Positions 17,935-28,622 are shown, counted from the stretch's first letter. The stretch is 64,000 nucleotides of DNA from Oscillospiraceae bacterium (GCA_015068605.1 SVKF01000006.1:34933-98932); one strand, 5' to 3'. Numbers and translations: made by a program. Notes: generated by a model from the letters alone, not told the origin.

Positions 17935-18984
17935 TTGACAAAAAAAAACATATGCATCCTTTTTGGGGGAGTCTCCTCCGAGCATGATGTTTCTATTATG
18001 TCCGTCAGAACTGTTCTTGAAAACATTGACAGAGAAAAATATAATATAATAACTATCGGAATAACAAAGGACGGAGAATGGTATCTTTTTGAAGGCGAAT
18101 TGCCTTACGAAGGCTGGCAGGAGGAAGCTCCTTGCAAGGCAATCATCTCTCCCGACAGAAAACATAAATGCATCCTTAAGTTCACCAAAAGCGGTGTTGA
18201 AGAAATTAAAATAGATGCGGTTTATCCTGTTCTTCACGGCAAAAACGGTGAGGACGGAACAATTCAGGGGCTTTGTGCAGTTGCCGGTATTCCCTGTATC
18301 GGAAGCGGAGTTATAGGAAGTGCTGTTTGCATGGATAAATGCATTGCGAAGGTTCTTTTCAGAAATGCAGGAATCCCTGTTACCGATTGGGTTGAATACA
18401 GAAAAGGTGAAAAAATCAATTATGAGGATATTGAGGAAAAGCTTGGTTATCCTTGCTTCATAAAACCGCCAAATGCAGGTTCATCAGTGGGGGTTACAAA
18501 GGCATATAACCGAAAAGACCTTGAAGAAGGCATAAAACTTGCTCTCACTCACGACTATAAGGTTATGATTGAGGAAGCCATAAATCCCAGAGAAATCGAG
18601 TGTAGTGTTCGCGGAAATTATTTACCCGAGATTGCCGAATATCCCGGTGAAATCAAGCCGGCAAAGGATTTTTATGATTTTGACGCAAAATACGCCGATG
18701 AAAATTCCGCTCTTATGATTCCTTCTCCCATTGACGATGAAACAAGAAAGAAAATAAAGGAATTTGCTCTTAAGGCTTATGAGGTGTCCGAGTGTCGCGG
18801 ATTTGCCAGAGTTGACTTTTTCCTTTCCCGTGATGACGGTAAAATTTATCTTAATGAAATCAACACTCTTCCGGGCTTCACATCCATAAGTATGTATCCG
18901 AAGCTTTGGGTAAATCAGGGATATACCATTAAAGATATTATTTCCCGACACATTGAATTAGCATTTGAACTTGGAGTTGAGTAA
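17935..18984 (+). CDS. ddl: D-alanine--D-alanine ligase (TTG start)
   Basis: LFGGVSSEHDVSIMS; HGKNGEDGTIQGL; FIKPPNAGSSVGV; YLNEINTLPGFTSISMYPKLW; GGAGG upstream of TTG. Confidence 0.95.
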   Translation: MTKKNICILFGGVSSEHDVSIMSVRTVLENIDREKYNIITIGITKDGEWYLFEGELPYEGWQEEAPCKAIISPDRKHKCILKFTKSGVEEIKIDAVYPVLHGKNGEDGTIQGLCAVAGIPCIGSGVIGSAVCMDKCIAKVLFRNAGIPVTDWVEYRKGEKINYEDIEEKLGYPCFIKPPNAGSSVGVTKAYNRKDLEEGIKLALTHDYKVMIEEAINPREIECSVRGNYLPEIAEYPGEIKPAKDFYDFDAKYADENSALMIPSPIDDETRKKIKEFALKAYEVSECRGFARVDFFLSRDDGKIYLNEINTLPGFTSISMYPKLWVNQGYTIKDIISRHIELAFELGVE

Positions 18985-19413
18985 ATGGAAAATAACGCTA
19001 TGATAAAAATTGTTACCGTTCAGCAACCGGTCGACGGGACCCCCGGAGACAAAATTGAGCTTGAAACCGTGGGAAAATTCTCTGTGCGAGACGGTAAGTT
19101 TTATATAAAATACGACGAAACTGAACTAACAGGCTTTAAAAACACATCAACCATGGTCAAGATTTCCTCCGACAATGTTCTTCTGTCCAGATTTGGGGAC
19201 GTTGAAAGCCGTATGGAATTTGAACTTGGTCAGAAAAAGCTTTGCAACTACAATACGCCTTACGGCTCAATTCCTGTTGCAACCGAGCTTTTTGAACTTA
19301 CTAATAATTTAGACAAATCCGGCGGAAACGCAAAATTTTCATACAACCTTGACTTTAATAATGAAAAATTTGCTGTAAACACGCTTGATATTTCCGTTAA
19401 AACGAAAGGATAA
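18985..19413 (+). CDS. DUF1934 domain-containing beta-barrel protein
   Basis: 142 aa, FYIKYDETELTGFKNTSTMVKI...MEFELGQKKLCNYNTPYGSIPVATEL, adjacent to argS as is common. Confidence 0.8.
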   Translation: MENNAMIKIVTVQQPVDGTPGDKIELETVGKFSVRDGKFYIKYDETELTGFKNTSTMVKISSDNVLLSRFGDVESRMEFELGQKKLCNYNTPYGSIPVATELFELTNNLDKSGGNAKFSYNLDFNNEKFAVNTLDISVKTKG

Positions 19414-19417
19414 CACT

Positions 19418-21121
19418 ATGAATATTATTGAAAACATTAAAAACACAATTGGCGAGGCAGTTGTTTCTGCTCTTAACCTCGCAATAGAAAAGGGCGACAT
19501 TCCCACCCCTGAAGAAAATATCGACTTTAAAGCTCTTTTAAAGCTTGAAATTCCGAAAGATAAGCAACACGGCGACTTTGCCTGCAATATTGCAATGATG
19601 CTTGCAAAGCCTCTTAAGAGTGCACCTCGCAAAATTGCAGAGGGTATTGTTGCAAATCTTTCTAAAAGCGACGATATTTTAAAAGTTGAAATCGCAGGGG
19701 CAGGCTTTATTAATTTCTACCTTACCAATAACTACCTCTATTCCGTTCTTTCCGCTATCGAAAAAATGGGAACGGATTACGGAAAAATTGATATGGGTAA
19801 AGGCAAGAAGGTTATGATTGAGTTCGTAAGCGCTAACCCGACAGGACCTATGCATATGGGTAATGCCCGTGGCGGAGCGCTTGGCGACTGTATGGCAAGT
19901 GTTATGGAATATGCAGGGTATGATGTTACCCGTGAGTTCTATATAAATGATGCCGGAAACCAGATTGAGAAATTTGGTAAATCATTGGAAGCAAGATATA
20001 TTCAGGAGCTTTCAGGGGAAGATGCGATTGAATTTCCCGAAGACGGTTACCACGGCGAGGATATCCGTGACCACGCAAAAGAATTTATTAAGCTTAACGG
20101 GGACAAATATTTAAATACCTCTTCCGAGGAAAGAAAGGCCGCATTGGTTGGATATGCTCTTGAGAAGAATATTGATTACCTCAAAACTGACCTTGGCAAA
20201 TACAGAATTTTCTATGATGTTTGGTTCAGAGAAAGCACTCTTCACGATAGCGGTGCTGTTAAAGACGCAATAAAGCGTCTTACGGACAACGGCTATACCT
20301 ACGAGGAAGACGGGGCAATTTGGCTTGACTGTACTAAAATGGGGCTTGAAAAGAACGAGGTTTTGGTTCGTCAGAACGGAATCCCGACCTATTTCGCCGC
20401 AGACATTGCATACCACATCAATAAGCTTGAAACAAGAGGCTTTGACCTTGCTATTGATATTTGGGGCGCAGACCACCACGGTCATGTTGCACGAATGAAG
20501 GGAGCTATGGCGGCGGTTGGCATTAACCCTGACAGCCTTGAGGTTGTTTTAATGCAGCTTGTTCGTCTTACCCGTGACGGTGAGGTTGTTCGTATGTCAA
20601 AGAGAACAGGAAAGGCAATAACTCTTTCCGACCTTTTAGAAGATGTCAGCATTGATGTTGCAAGATTTTTCTTTAATATGCGTATGGCAGGCAGTCACCT
20701 TGACTTTGACCTTGATTTGGCGGTTAAGGAAAGCAGCGAAAACCCTGTTTACTATGTTCAGTATGCTCATGCGAGAATTTGCAGTATTATAAACGCACTC
20801 TCGGAAGAAGGCATTAAGGTTGAGGATTTTGCCAATATAAATACAGCACTTTTAACCGAAGAAAGTGAGCTTGAGCTTCTTAAAAAGCTTTGCGAGCTTC
20901 CTGAGGAAATTCGTCTTGCGGCAATCGGCAGAGAGCCTGCAAGAATTACCAGATATTCAATCGAGCTTGCGACCGCATTCCACTCTTTCTATAACGCCTG
21001 CCGAGTTAAAGGCGAAGACAAGGAGCTTACTGCGGCAAGACTCAAACTTTGTGCATCTGTCGGAACAGTTCTCCGTGGCATACTTAAAATGCTTAAAATT
21101 GATGCACCTGAAAAAATGTAA
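19418..21121 (+). CDS. argS: Arginyl-tRNA synthetase
   Basis: VSANPTGPMHMGNARGGALGDCMASVMEYAG; MSKRTGKAITLSDLLE; ATAFHSFYNACRV. Confidence 0.96.
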   Translation: MNIIENIKNTIGEAVVSALNLAIEKGDIPTPEENIDFKALLKLEIPKDKQHGDFACNIAMMLAKPLKSAPRKIAEGIVANLSKSDDILKVEIAGAGFINFYLTNNYLYSVLSAIEKMGTDYGKIDMGKGKKVMIEFVSANPTGPMHMGNARGGALGDCMASVMEYAGYDVTREFYINDAGNQIEKFGKSLEARYIQELSGEDAIEFPEDGYHGEDIRDHAKEFIKLNGDKYLNTSSEERKAALVGYALEKNIDYLKTDLGKYRIFYDVWFRESTLHDSGAVKDAIKRLTDNGYTYEEDGAIWLDCTKMGLEKNEVLVRQNGIPTYFAADIAYHINKLETRGFDLAIDIWGADHHGHVARMKGAMAAVGINPDSLEVVLMQLVRLTRDGEVVRMSKRTGKAITLSDLLEDVSIDVARFFFNMRMAGSHLDFDLDLAVKESSENPVYYVQYAHARICSIINALSEEGIKVEDFANINTALLTEESELELLKKLCELPEEIRLAAIGREPARITRYSIELATAFHSFYNACRVKGEDKELTAARLKLCASVGTVLRGILKMLKIDAPEKM

Positions 21122-21148
21122 AAACTCTCATTAAACGAGGTGAAAATT

Positions 21149-22576
21149 ATGAAAAAAATATTATCTCTGTTCCTTGCCCTCGGAATGATTATTTCATCCG
21201 TCGGCTATGCCGCAGAGCTTCCCGATGAACATCCTGCATCACCAAAAAGTCTGATTGAAAGCGTTGGCTCACACATGAGTACCTTTGGTGTTTACGGAGA
21301 TTTTACCTCTGAAAAGCTTTATAGGGAAACACTTATTTCAATAGTTGAAAAACATCCGGAGCTTTTCACAGAGGTTATGAAAACCCTCTTATCATCGACA
21401 GATAAATACGGGGCATATTTCACACCTGATGAAGCAAAGTCCATGCTTGAAGATTTATCGGACTCAATCACGGGGATAGGCGTTTCCGTTTCCTCGGTTG
21501 ACGGAAACATTATCATCGGTCAAGTTCTCCCCGACACTCCTGCAGAAAGAGCAGGACTTAAGGTTGGCGACAGAATTATTTCCGCAAACGGGACAAGTCT
21601 TCTCGGAATGGATTTAGACACCGCAACAAGCCATATAAAAGGTCCTGTCGGAACAACAGTTAATCTTGTTGTCAACCGTGATATGGCTGGAGATATTTCC
21701 TTCTCCATTGTCCGCGAGATTATAACAACAGAGCCTGTTTCATCAAAAATTTTGGACGAAAAGATTGGCTATATTCAAATTATTTCATTTACAACAAATA
21801 CAAACCTTTATGTCGCTTCTGCTTTGGGCGACTTCAGACGGGCAGGCATAAACGACATAATAATCGATGTTCGCAATAACGGAGGGGGATATTATAACGA
21901 AGCAATTGCAATTGCTGACCTTTTCCTTCCCAACAAGGCGATAATTTCCTCCGAGGACCACAGAGTGAACATTCTTGACAAAACATATACCGCAAAAGGC
22001 GATGACCCGAATTATAACACAGTTATCCTTATGAACGAATATTCCGCCAGCGCTTCAGAGGTCCTCTCTGCGGCTCTTTCCGAAAATAATGCCGCAACCT
22101 TAATCGGGGTTAACTCTTACGGAAAAGGCACAGTTCAGACAATGATTGGTCTTGCAAACGGCGGAATGATGAAATATACAACAGCGTTCTATCTTACCCC
22201 AACAGGAAAGAACATTGAGGGCGTTGGTCTTAAGCCTGATATCTCTGTTGAAAATACTATGGAGGATGTTGACTTATCTCAATTCACGGCTCTTAAATAT
22301 AAGCATACCTATTCCGTCGGAATGTCCGACCCTGAAATTAAAAACGCAAAGGAAATGCTTAAATTTTTAGGAGTTTACCACGGCGAGGTTGATGAATACT
22401 TTGACGAAAATCTGAAAATTGTTTTAACTGCAATTCAGAAGTCAAGTGATTATATTGAGCCAAACGGAGTATTAAATCCTGTTACTCAAATAGAAATTCT
22501 TGATATTCTCTGCAATACAAAAATAGAAAAGGACAACCAGATGGATGCGGCAATAAAATTCTTAACAGAAAAATAG
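21149..22576 (+). CDS. S41 family C-terminal processing peptidase with PDZ domain
   Basis: Signal peptide; PDZ (LPDTPAERAGLKVGDRIISANG); IIDVRNNGGG; NEYSASASEVLSAALSEN; GVNSYGKGTVQT; peptidoglycan-binding-like C-term. Confidence 0.93.
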   Translation: MKKILSLFLALGMIISSVGYAAELPDEHPASPKSLIESVGSHMSTFGVYGDFTSEKLYRETLISIVEKHPELFTEVMKTLLSSTDKYGAYFTPDEAKSMLEDLSDSITGIGVSVSSVDGNIIIGQVLPDTPAERAGLKVGDRIISANGTSLLGMDLDTATSHIKGPVGTTVNLVVNRDMAGDISFSIVREIITTEPVSSKILDEKIGYIQIISFTTNTNLYVASALGDFRRAGINDIIIDVRNNGGGYYNEAIAIADLFLPNKAIISSEDHRVNILDKTYTAKGDDPNYNTVILMNEYSASASEVLSAALSENNAATLIGVNSYGKGTVQTMIGLANGGMMKYTTAFYLTPTGKNIEGVGLKPDISVENTMEDVDLSQFTALKYKHTYSVGMSDPEIKNAKEMLKFLGVYHGEVDEYFDENLKIVLTAIQKSSDYIEPNGVLNPVTQIEILDILCNTKIEKDNQMDAAIKFLTEK

Positions 22577-22587
22577 AATTATATAAG

Positions 22588-22620
22588 ACCAAAAAGACGG
22601 CTCAATGCCGTCTTTTTGGT
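22588..22620. terminator. Intrinsic terminator downstream of S41 protease
   Basis: ACCAAAAAGACGGC-TCAAT-GCCGTCTTTTTGGT. Confidence 0.8.
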
Positions 22621-22653
22621 TTATTGATTTGTTTGGCAACAATCATGCGTTTG

Positions 22654-22950
22654 TGCGTTTAACAACAAAGCGGCTACATCGCTCGCCGCAGGCGGCAGTT
22701 GAAGCATTTACGCTTTGTTTGCCCATATGCATTTCGCCAAAGGCGAAAATTTTGCATGGGCAATTAAATCTTGTTTTTATATAATAGGAAATATGCAATT
22801 TCCTATTATATAAAAAAGGCGCAGAAATCTGCGCCTCGAAAAACGCACCTTTTGCAACATAAATTATTTCCATTCGCAGGTATAATAAATAGAAGTGCAT
22901 TTTTACCAATAGTAAAAAACCACCTGCGAAATTATTCAATTTATGTTGCA
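22654..22950. repeat. Cluster of consecutive inverted repeats (palindrome-dense intergenic island)
   Basis: AACAAAGCG(22654)/CGCTTTGTT(22711); TTGCCCAT..TTTCGCCAAAGGCGAAA..TGCATGGGCAA; perfect 19-bp arms 22774-22792/22798-22816; GGCGCAGA/TCTGCGCC 22818-22835; perfect 13-bp arms 22853-22865/22938-22950 enclosing 9-bp TTCGCAGGT/ACCTGCGAA and 7-bp TTTTTAC/GTAAAAA. Confidence 0.8.
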
Positions 22951-22989
22951 CCATCATTATACCACATCATTCCAAATTTGTAAATACCC

Positions 22990-23035
22990 TATATAAAAAA
23001 TACCGACGGAGAAATCCGTCGGTATTTTTTATATA
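22990..23035. terminator. Perfect 21-bp hairpin with GAAA loop, terminator of PFOR (and opposite strand)
   Basis: TATATAAAAAATACCGACGGA-GAAA-TCCGTCGGTATTTTTTATATA. Confidence 0.88.
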
Positions 23036-23038
23036 GAA

Positions 23039-26000
23039 TTAGTCTTCTTTAGCCATTCTCTTATATACTTCGTATCTGTCGAGAAGGTCTTTTTCTGCCT
23101 TATCGAAGAGCTCAACTGCTACTTCCGGATATGCTTTCTTAAGCATTAAGTAACGGTTTTCGCCTTCTAAGAATTCAGCAACTGTGCCTGTTGGCTCTTT
23201 TGAATCAAGAGTGAATGGGTTCTTGCCCTCAGCCTTGAGTTCTGGGTTATATCTCCAGAGGTGCCAGTAACCTGTCTGAACAGCTTTCTTTTCCTCTGCG
23301 ATTGTGTTAGCCATACCAACCTTAATACCATGGTTGATACATGGAGCGTAAGCAATGATAAGGGATGGACCCGGATAAGCTTCTGCTTCTTTGATTGCCT
23401 TGAACGCCTGATTCATATCAGCCCCGAGAGCAATCTGAGCAACATATACATAACCGTATGTTGTTGCAATCATACCGAGGTCTTTCTTCTTAACTTTCAT
23501 ACCGGAAGCCGCAAACTTCGCAACAGCACCTGTTGGTGTAGCTTTTGAAGCCTGACCGCCTGTATTTGAGTAAACTTCTGTATCAACAACGAAGATATTG
23601 ATGTCTTCGCCGGATGCGATAACGTGGTCAAGCCCGCCGTAACCGATATCATAAGCCCAGCCGTCACCACCGAATGCCCAGATAGAACGCTTAATTAAGA
23701 AGTCTGTTCTGTCTGCGATTTCCTTGATTGCAGGGTTAGACATATCTTCCTTACCGATTAAAGCAATGATGTCTTTAGCTGCAGTCTTGGAAGCTTCAGC
23801 ATCGTCCTTACCTGCAATCCAAGCCTTGAAAGCTTCTGCAAGTTCAGGAGCAACTGTATCCATAACAGCGTTCATGCGGCTGATAAGATTCTTTCTGATT
23901 TTCTTGTTAGCAGCAACCATACCAAGACCGAATTCAGCGTTATCCTCGAAGAGAGAGTTAGCCCAAGCCGGACCCTTGCCTTCAGCGTTCTTACAGTAAG
24001 GCATTGAAGGAGCAGAGCCACCCCAGATTGATGTACAACCTGTTGCGTTTGCAACCATCATTCTGTCACCGAAGAGCTGTGTTATAAGCTTAATATATGG
24101 TGTTTCACCACAACCTGCACAAGCGCCTGAGAATTCAAGCATTGGTGTTGCAAACTGTGAATTTTTGAATGTCTTCATGATGTCGATGTCAGCCTGCTTT
24201 GTAGGAATTGTCATAGCGAAATCCCAGTTTGGAGCTTCAACATCAGCAACCTCATCGATTGGCTTCATTGTAAGAGCCTTTTCCTTTGCAGGACATACCT
24301 GAGCACAAACGCCACAACCAAGACAGTCGAGCGGAGAAACCTGCACTCTGTACTGCATTCCTGCGATACCGTTTGCATTCTTTGTTTCAAAGTTTTCAGG
24401 CTTATTAGCAGCTTCTTCCTCTGTTAAGAGAACAGGGCGGATAGCAGCGTGAGGACAAACGAGTGAACACTGGTTACACTGGATACACTTGTTGATATCC
24501 CATACAGGAACGTTAACGGCAACGCCTCTCTTTTCGTAAGCAGATGTACCTGTTTCAAAAGTACCGTCTTCCATTCCGAGGAATGTGCTAACCGGAAGCT
24601 TATTACCTGCCTGTGCGTTAACAGGTTCAACAATCTTGCTGATAAATTCAGGAACGTCCTTTTTAGCTGTATTTGCGTCAACAGCATCCTTCCATGATGC
24701 AGGAACATCAATCTTAACCAAAGCTTCGATTGCACCGTCAACTGCGTCACAGTTCATTCTAACGATTTCGTCACCCTTCTTACCGTATGTTTTCTTGATT
24801 GCGCCCTTGATAAGTTCAACAGCTTCATCAAAAGGAATAACGTTTGCGAGCTTGAAGAATGCACTCTGTGTTACCATGTTGATTCTGTTCGGGCCGAGAC
24901 CAACCTTAACAGCAACATCAACAGCGTTAATTGTATAGAATTCGATATCATTTTCAGCGATATACTTCTTAACCTTTGCAGGGAGCTTTTCGTCGAGTTC
25001 TTCAGGGCTCCATACGCAGTTTAAGAGGAATGTACCGCCCTTCTTAAGACCTTCTAAAACATCATACTGATGTACATAAGCAGGCTTATGACAAGCGATA
25101 TAGTCAGCCTCGTCGAGGAGATATGTTGACTTAATCGGCTTTTTACCGAATCTTAAGTGGGACATTGTTACACCGCCGGACTTCTTTGAGTCATAATCAA
25201 AGTAAGCCTGTGCATAAAGGTCAGTGTTGTCACCGATAATCTTGATTGCGTCCTTATTAGCACCAACAGTACCGTCTGAACCGAATCCCCAGAACTTACA
25301 ACGTGTTGCACCCTCAGGAGCCGCGTTGATTTTCTCAGGAAGGTCGAGAGAAAGATTTGTTACGTCATCTACGATACCGATTGTAAAGCTGTTCTTTGGC
25401 TTATCTGCATCAAGGTTATTGAATACAGCGAGAAGCTGTGTTGGAGTTGTATCCTTTGAACCAAGACCGTAACGACCACCAACGATTAACGGAGCGTTTT
25501 CCTTACCTGTAAAGAGGTTACAGATGTCAAGGTATAAAGGTTCACCAAGTGAGCCCGGTTCTTTTGTTCTGTCAAGAACAGCGATTTTCTTAACTGTTGC
25601 AGGAAGAACATCGAAGAAATATTTTGAAGAGAACGGACGATAAAGGTGAACTTTAACAACACCAACTTTTCCGCCTCTTGCGTTGATATAATCAACTGTT
25701 TCTTCCAAAGCTTCGCAAACAGAGCCCATAGCAACGATAACTTTTTCAGCATCCGGTGCACCGTAGTAATTAAACGGCTTGTACTCTCTGCCTGTAATCT
25801 TTGAAATTTCAACCATATAGTCATTTACGATATCAGGAACTGCATCATAGAATTTGTTTGAAGCTTCTCTGCCCTGGAAGTAAATATCAGAGTTCTGAGC
25901 TGTACCACGGAGAACAGGATGTTCAGGGTTTAATGCTCTGTCTTTGAACTCTTTTAAAGCTTCCTTATCCAGGAGCTTTTCGAGGTCTTCGTATTCCATA

Positions 26001-26554
26001 ACTTCAACCTTCTGAATTTCGTGAGAAGTTCTGAAACCGTCAAAGAAGTGAAGGAAAGGAACACGGCTCTTTATTGTAGCCAAGTGAGCAAGACCGCCAA
26101 GGTCCATAACTTCCTGAACGCTTCCTGATGCCAAAAGGGCAAAACCTGTCTGACGACAAGCCATAACGTCCTGATGGTCACCGAAGATGTTAAGAGCGTG
26201 AGCCGCTAAAGCTCTTGCACTAACATGGAAAACTGTCGGGAGAAGTTCACCTGCAATTTTATACATATTAGGAATCATAAGGAGAAGTCCTTGTGATGCA
26301 GTAAATGTTGTAGTTAAAGCGCCTGCCTGAAGTGAACCGTGAACTGCACCTGCAGCGCCGGCTTCTGACTGCATTTCAACAACATCAACTGTTTCGCCAA
26401 AAATATTTTTCTGGCCTTTTGCACTCATTTCGTCAACAACTTCAGCCATTGTTGATGAAGGAGTAATCGGGTAGATAGCAGCAACTTCCGTAAACGCATA
26501 AGAAGTATACGCAGCGGCGTTGTTACCATCCATGGTCTTAAAATGTTTAGCCAT
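23039..26554 (-). CDS. nifJ: Pyruvate:ferredoxin (flavodoxin) oxidoreductase
   Basis: 1171 aa single chain; YPITPSSTMAEVVDEMSA; CIQCNQCSLVCPHAA and CLGCGVCAQVCPAKEKA; FSGACAGCGETPY; GDGWAYDIGYGGLDHV. Confidence 0.97.
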   Translation of the reverse strand: MAKHFKTMDGNNAAAYTSYAFTEVAAIYPITPSSTMAEVVDEMSAKGQKNIFGETVDVVEMQSEAGAAGAVHGSLQAGALTTTFTASQGLLLMIPNMYKIAGELLPTVFHVSARALAAHALNIFGDHQDVMACRQTGFALLASGSVQEVMDLGGLAHLATIKSRVPFLHFFDGFRTSHEIQKVEVMEYEDLEKLLDKEALKEFKDRALNPEHPVLRGTAQNSDIYFQGREASNKFYDAVPDIVNDYMVEISKITGREYKPFNYYGAPDAEKVIVAMGSVCEALEETVDYINARGGKVGVVKVHLYRPFSSKYFFDVLPATVKKIAVLDRTKEPGSLGEPLYLDICNLFTGKENAPLIVGGRYGLGSKDTTPTQLLAVFNNLDADKPKNSFTIGIVDDVTNLSLDLPEKINAAPEGATRCKFWGFGSDGTVGANKDAIKIIGDNTDLYAQAYFDYDSKKSGGVTMSHLRFGKKPIKSTYLLDEADYIACHKPAYVHQYDVLEGLKKGGTFLLNCVWSPEELDEKLPAKVKKYIAENDIEFYTINAVDVAVKVGLGPNRINMVTQSAFFKLANVIPFDEAVELIKGAIKKTYGKKGDEIVRMNCDAVDGAIEALVKIDVPASWKDAVDANTAKKDVPEFISKIVEPVNAQAGNKLPVSTFLGMEDGTFETGTSAYEKRGVAVNVPVWDINKCIQCNQCSLVCPHAAIRPVLLTEEEAANKPENFETKNANGIAGMQYRVQVSPLDCLGCGVCAQVCPAKEKALTMKPIDEVADVEAPNWDFAMTIPTKQADIDIMKTFKNSQFATPMLEFSGACAGCGETPYIKLITQLFGDRMMVANATGCTSIWGGSAPSMPYCKNAEGKGPAWANSLFEDNAEFGLGMVAANKKIRKNLISRMNAVMDTVAPELAEAFKAWIAGKDDAEASKTAAKDIIALIGKEDMSNPAIKEIADRTDFLIKRSIWAFGGDGWAYDIGYGGLDHVIASGEDINIFVVDTEVYSNTGGQASKATPTGAVAKFAASGMKVKKKDLGMIATTYGYVYVAQIALGADMNQAFKAIKEAEAYPGPSLIIAYAPCINHGIKVGMANTIAEEKKAVQTGYWHLWRYNPELKAEGKNPFTLDSKEPTGTVAEFLEGENRYLMLKKAYPEVAVELFDKAEKDLLDRYEVYKRMAKED

Positions 26555-26705
26555 TTTAAATGCCTCCTTGAAATATATATTTATAATTTTTACATAAATT
26601 ATATTGTGTTTTTACACCACCAAACATTATAACACATATTTAAAAATTTTTCAAACCTTTTTTTCAAAAAAAGCAACAAATTTTTATCTTTTTTTCTGCA
26701 AGAAC

Positions 26706-27752
26706 TTAGTCATATTTAAATTCGTTATTAATTTCACTTGTCATAAACGCCGGAAGCTCCTCTCCGAAAAGACCGCTCATAACTCCCGAAAGAGCCTTTA
26801 CATAAGCCGTTTCCGTTGACATATCAAGAGGAATCACCCCTCCGTTTTCGACTGCATCATAAACCGAGGAATACTGCTCCTTTGAAAGCTTGGTCGGAGC
26901 AATAAAAATCGGAATATTTTTCTCTCTGCACCTATCCGCAAACCACAAAAGCGACTGACTCGAATAATTATCATTTCTGCTCATTCTCTCAACGCAAACC
27001 GTTCCCGAATGATATGTTCCGTGGATTACAGCCCCCACATTTTCAAGATTGATATTCTCATAATCCAAGCCCGTATATGGTGAAATTTTTAAAACCTTTT
27101 TGCGACTTTTCACCTCAAAATCAAAGTGTTTTCGATTATGTGAGAATTTTCTGCATTTTTCATATAAATCGTAATCCCCCACAAGCATTTTCTTATCTTC
27201 CGAGGCGTTATCAAAATCATCCGAAAAGTTTGGGCATTGCATAAGTGTCGCCCCAAGATGAAGCCACATTTTCCCATCGGTATTTTTATAAACCGCATAG
27301 ACATTCGGTGCAATCCCCTCCACTATAAGCTTTACCGCAGTTCCAAAATTTTCATTGGCATTCGTCCCCGCCTCATTGGGCGGCTTATGCCCCGAAACAA
27401 GAATTAACGGAATGTCAATCTCCGAAAAAACAAATGATAAAAAGGACGCAGTGTAGGCAAGGGTGTCCGTTCCGTGGAGAACAATTATCCCGTCATACTG
27501 ATTTAACTCAAAAGACCTTATGTGCTCTGCGATAAAGCAAAGCTTTTCAATGGTCATATTTTCACTCAAGGTTTGCTTATCAACAACAGAATCGATAAAT
27601 ACAACCTCCTCCGTTATGTCAAATTCACCTTTATTCTCGAGAAATCTGCTTTCAATCAGCCTCTTGGCACGGGTAATATCCAGACTTCTGCACTTTTTCG
27701 TTTCAAATGAACAAATTGTTCCCCCTGTATAAACCGCAAGAATTTTAGGCAT
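26706..27752 (-). CDS. L-asparaginase family protein
   Basis: ILAVYTGGTICSFE; GIIVLHGTDTLAYTASFLSF; LVSGHKPPNEAGTNANENFGTAV. Confidence 0.88.
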   Translation of the reverse strand: MPKILAVYTGGTICSFETKKCRSLDITRAKRLIESRFLENKGEFDITEEVVFIDSVVDKQTLSENMTIEKLCFIAEHIRSFELNQYDGIIVLHGTDTLAYTASFLSFVFSEIDIPLILVSGHKPPNEAGTNANENFGTAVKLIVEGIAPNVYAVYKNTDGKMWLHLGATLMQCPNFSDDFDNASEDKKMLVGDYDLYEKCRKFSHNRKHFDFEVKSRKKVLKISPYTGLDYENINLENVGAVIHGTYHSGTVCVERMSRNDNYSSQSLLWFADRCREKNIPIFIAPTKLSKEQYSSVYDAVENGGVIPLDMSTETAYVKALSGVMSGLFGEELPAFMTSEINNEFKYD

Positions 27753-27866
27753 ACTAAATCCCCCTTCACATATATTATACTTAACCTCATGTCATGTGTC
27801 AAGAATTTGACTTTTTATATTTTTTATGCTATATTTAAATTATAATTATACGAGGTGATTTAAATT

Positions 27867-28622
27867 ATGAAAGCAGTTATAACAGGGGCATCTTCGGGAA
27901 TCGGTATGGATATGGCAAGAGTTCTTTCCAAAATGGGCTATGACCTTATTATTACAGCCCGACGGGAAGACAGACTCAAAAAACTTGCAGATGAGCTTCC
28001 AACTTCTGTCACGGTTATTCCGGCAGATTTATCGAATAAAGAAAACTGCACCCATTTTTTTGAAAAAATCAAAAATGAAGATTTTGATTTTGCCATAAAT
28101 AACGCAGGTTTTGGAATTTTCGGTGATTTTTCCGAAACTCCTCTTAAAAAAGAGCTTGATATGATTGACCTTAATGTAACAGCCCTTCATATTCTTACTA
28201 AAAAATTCCTTGAATATTTTGAAAATAAAGGCAAAGGCAGGCTTTTAAATGTTGCTTCGTCGGCAGGTCTTATGCCGGGCGGACCGCTTATGGCTTCTTA
28301 TTATGCCACAAAAGCATATGTTGTCAGTCTGACCCAAGGAATTTACGAAGAACTTCGCAAACGAAAAAGTCCCGTTAAAATCAGTGTTCTTTGCCCGGGA
28401 CCCGTCAACACGGAATTTAACTCCGTCGCAGGGGTTTCCTTTGCCCTGAAAGGGCTTGACAGCTATAAAACAGCAGAATACACCATAAAAAAGGCGCTGA
28501 AAAACAAAACAGTTATCATTCCCGGTTTTTCCATTAAAGCCGCAAACATCCTCAATAAGCTGGCTCCATCCAAAATAGCTCTGCGTATTGCCTATAAAAT
28601 CCAGAAAAAGAAAAACGGCTAA
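27867..28622 (+). CDS. SDR family NAD(P)-dependent oxidoreductase
   Basis: MKAVITGASSGIGMDMARVLSKMGYDLIITARR; NNAGFGIFG; ASYYATKAYV. Confidence 0.93.
   Translation: MKAVITGASSGIGMDMARVLSKMGYDLIITARREDRLKKLADELPTSVTVIPADLSNKENCTHFFEKIKNEDFDFAINNAGFGIFGDFSETPLKKELDMIDLNVTALHILTKKFLEYFENKGKGRLLNVASSAGLMPGGPLMASYYATKAYVVSLTQGIYEELRKRKSPVKISVLCPGPVNTEFNSVAGVSFALKGLDSYKTAEYTIKKALKNKTVIIPGFSIKAANILNKLAPSKIALRIAYKIQKKKNG

Noticed and set aside
22654-22950. Possible CRISPR array
   Set aside because: Repeats are inverted, not direct, with no regular unit and spacer length and no cas genes in the window.
22643-22957. 104-aa ORF in the palindrome island
   Set aside because: Contains translated inverted repeats, no family motifs, and nearly all sequence is explained by hairpins.
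26560-26705. Possible riboswitch upstream of PFOR
   Set aside because: AT-rich, no stable conserved-looking stems.
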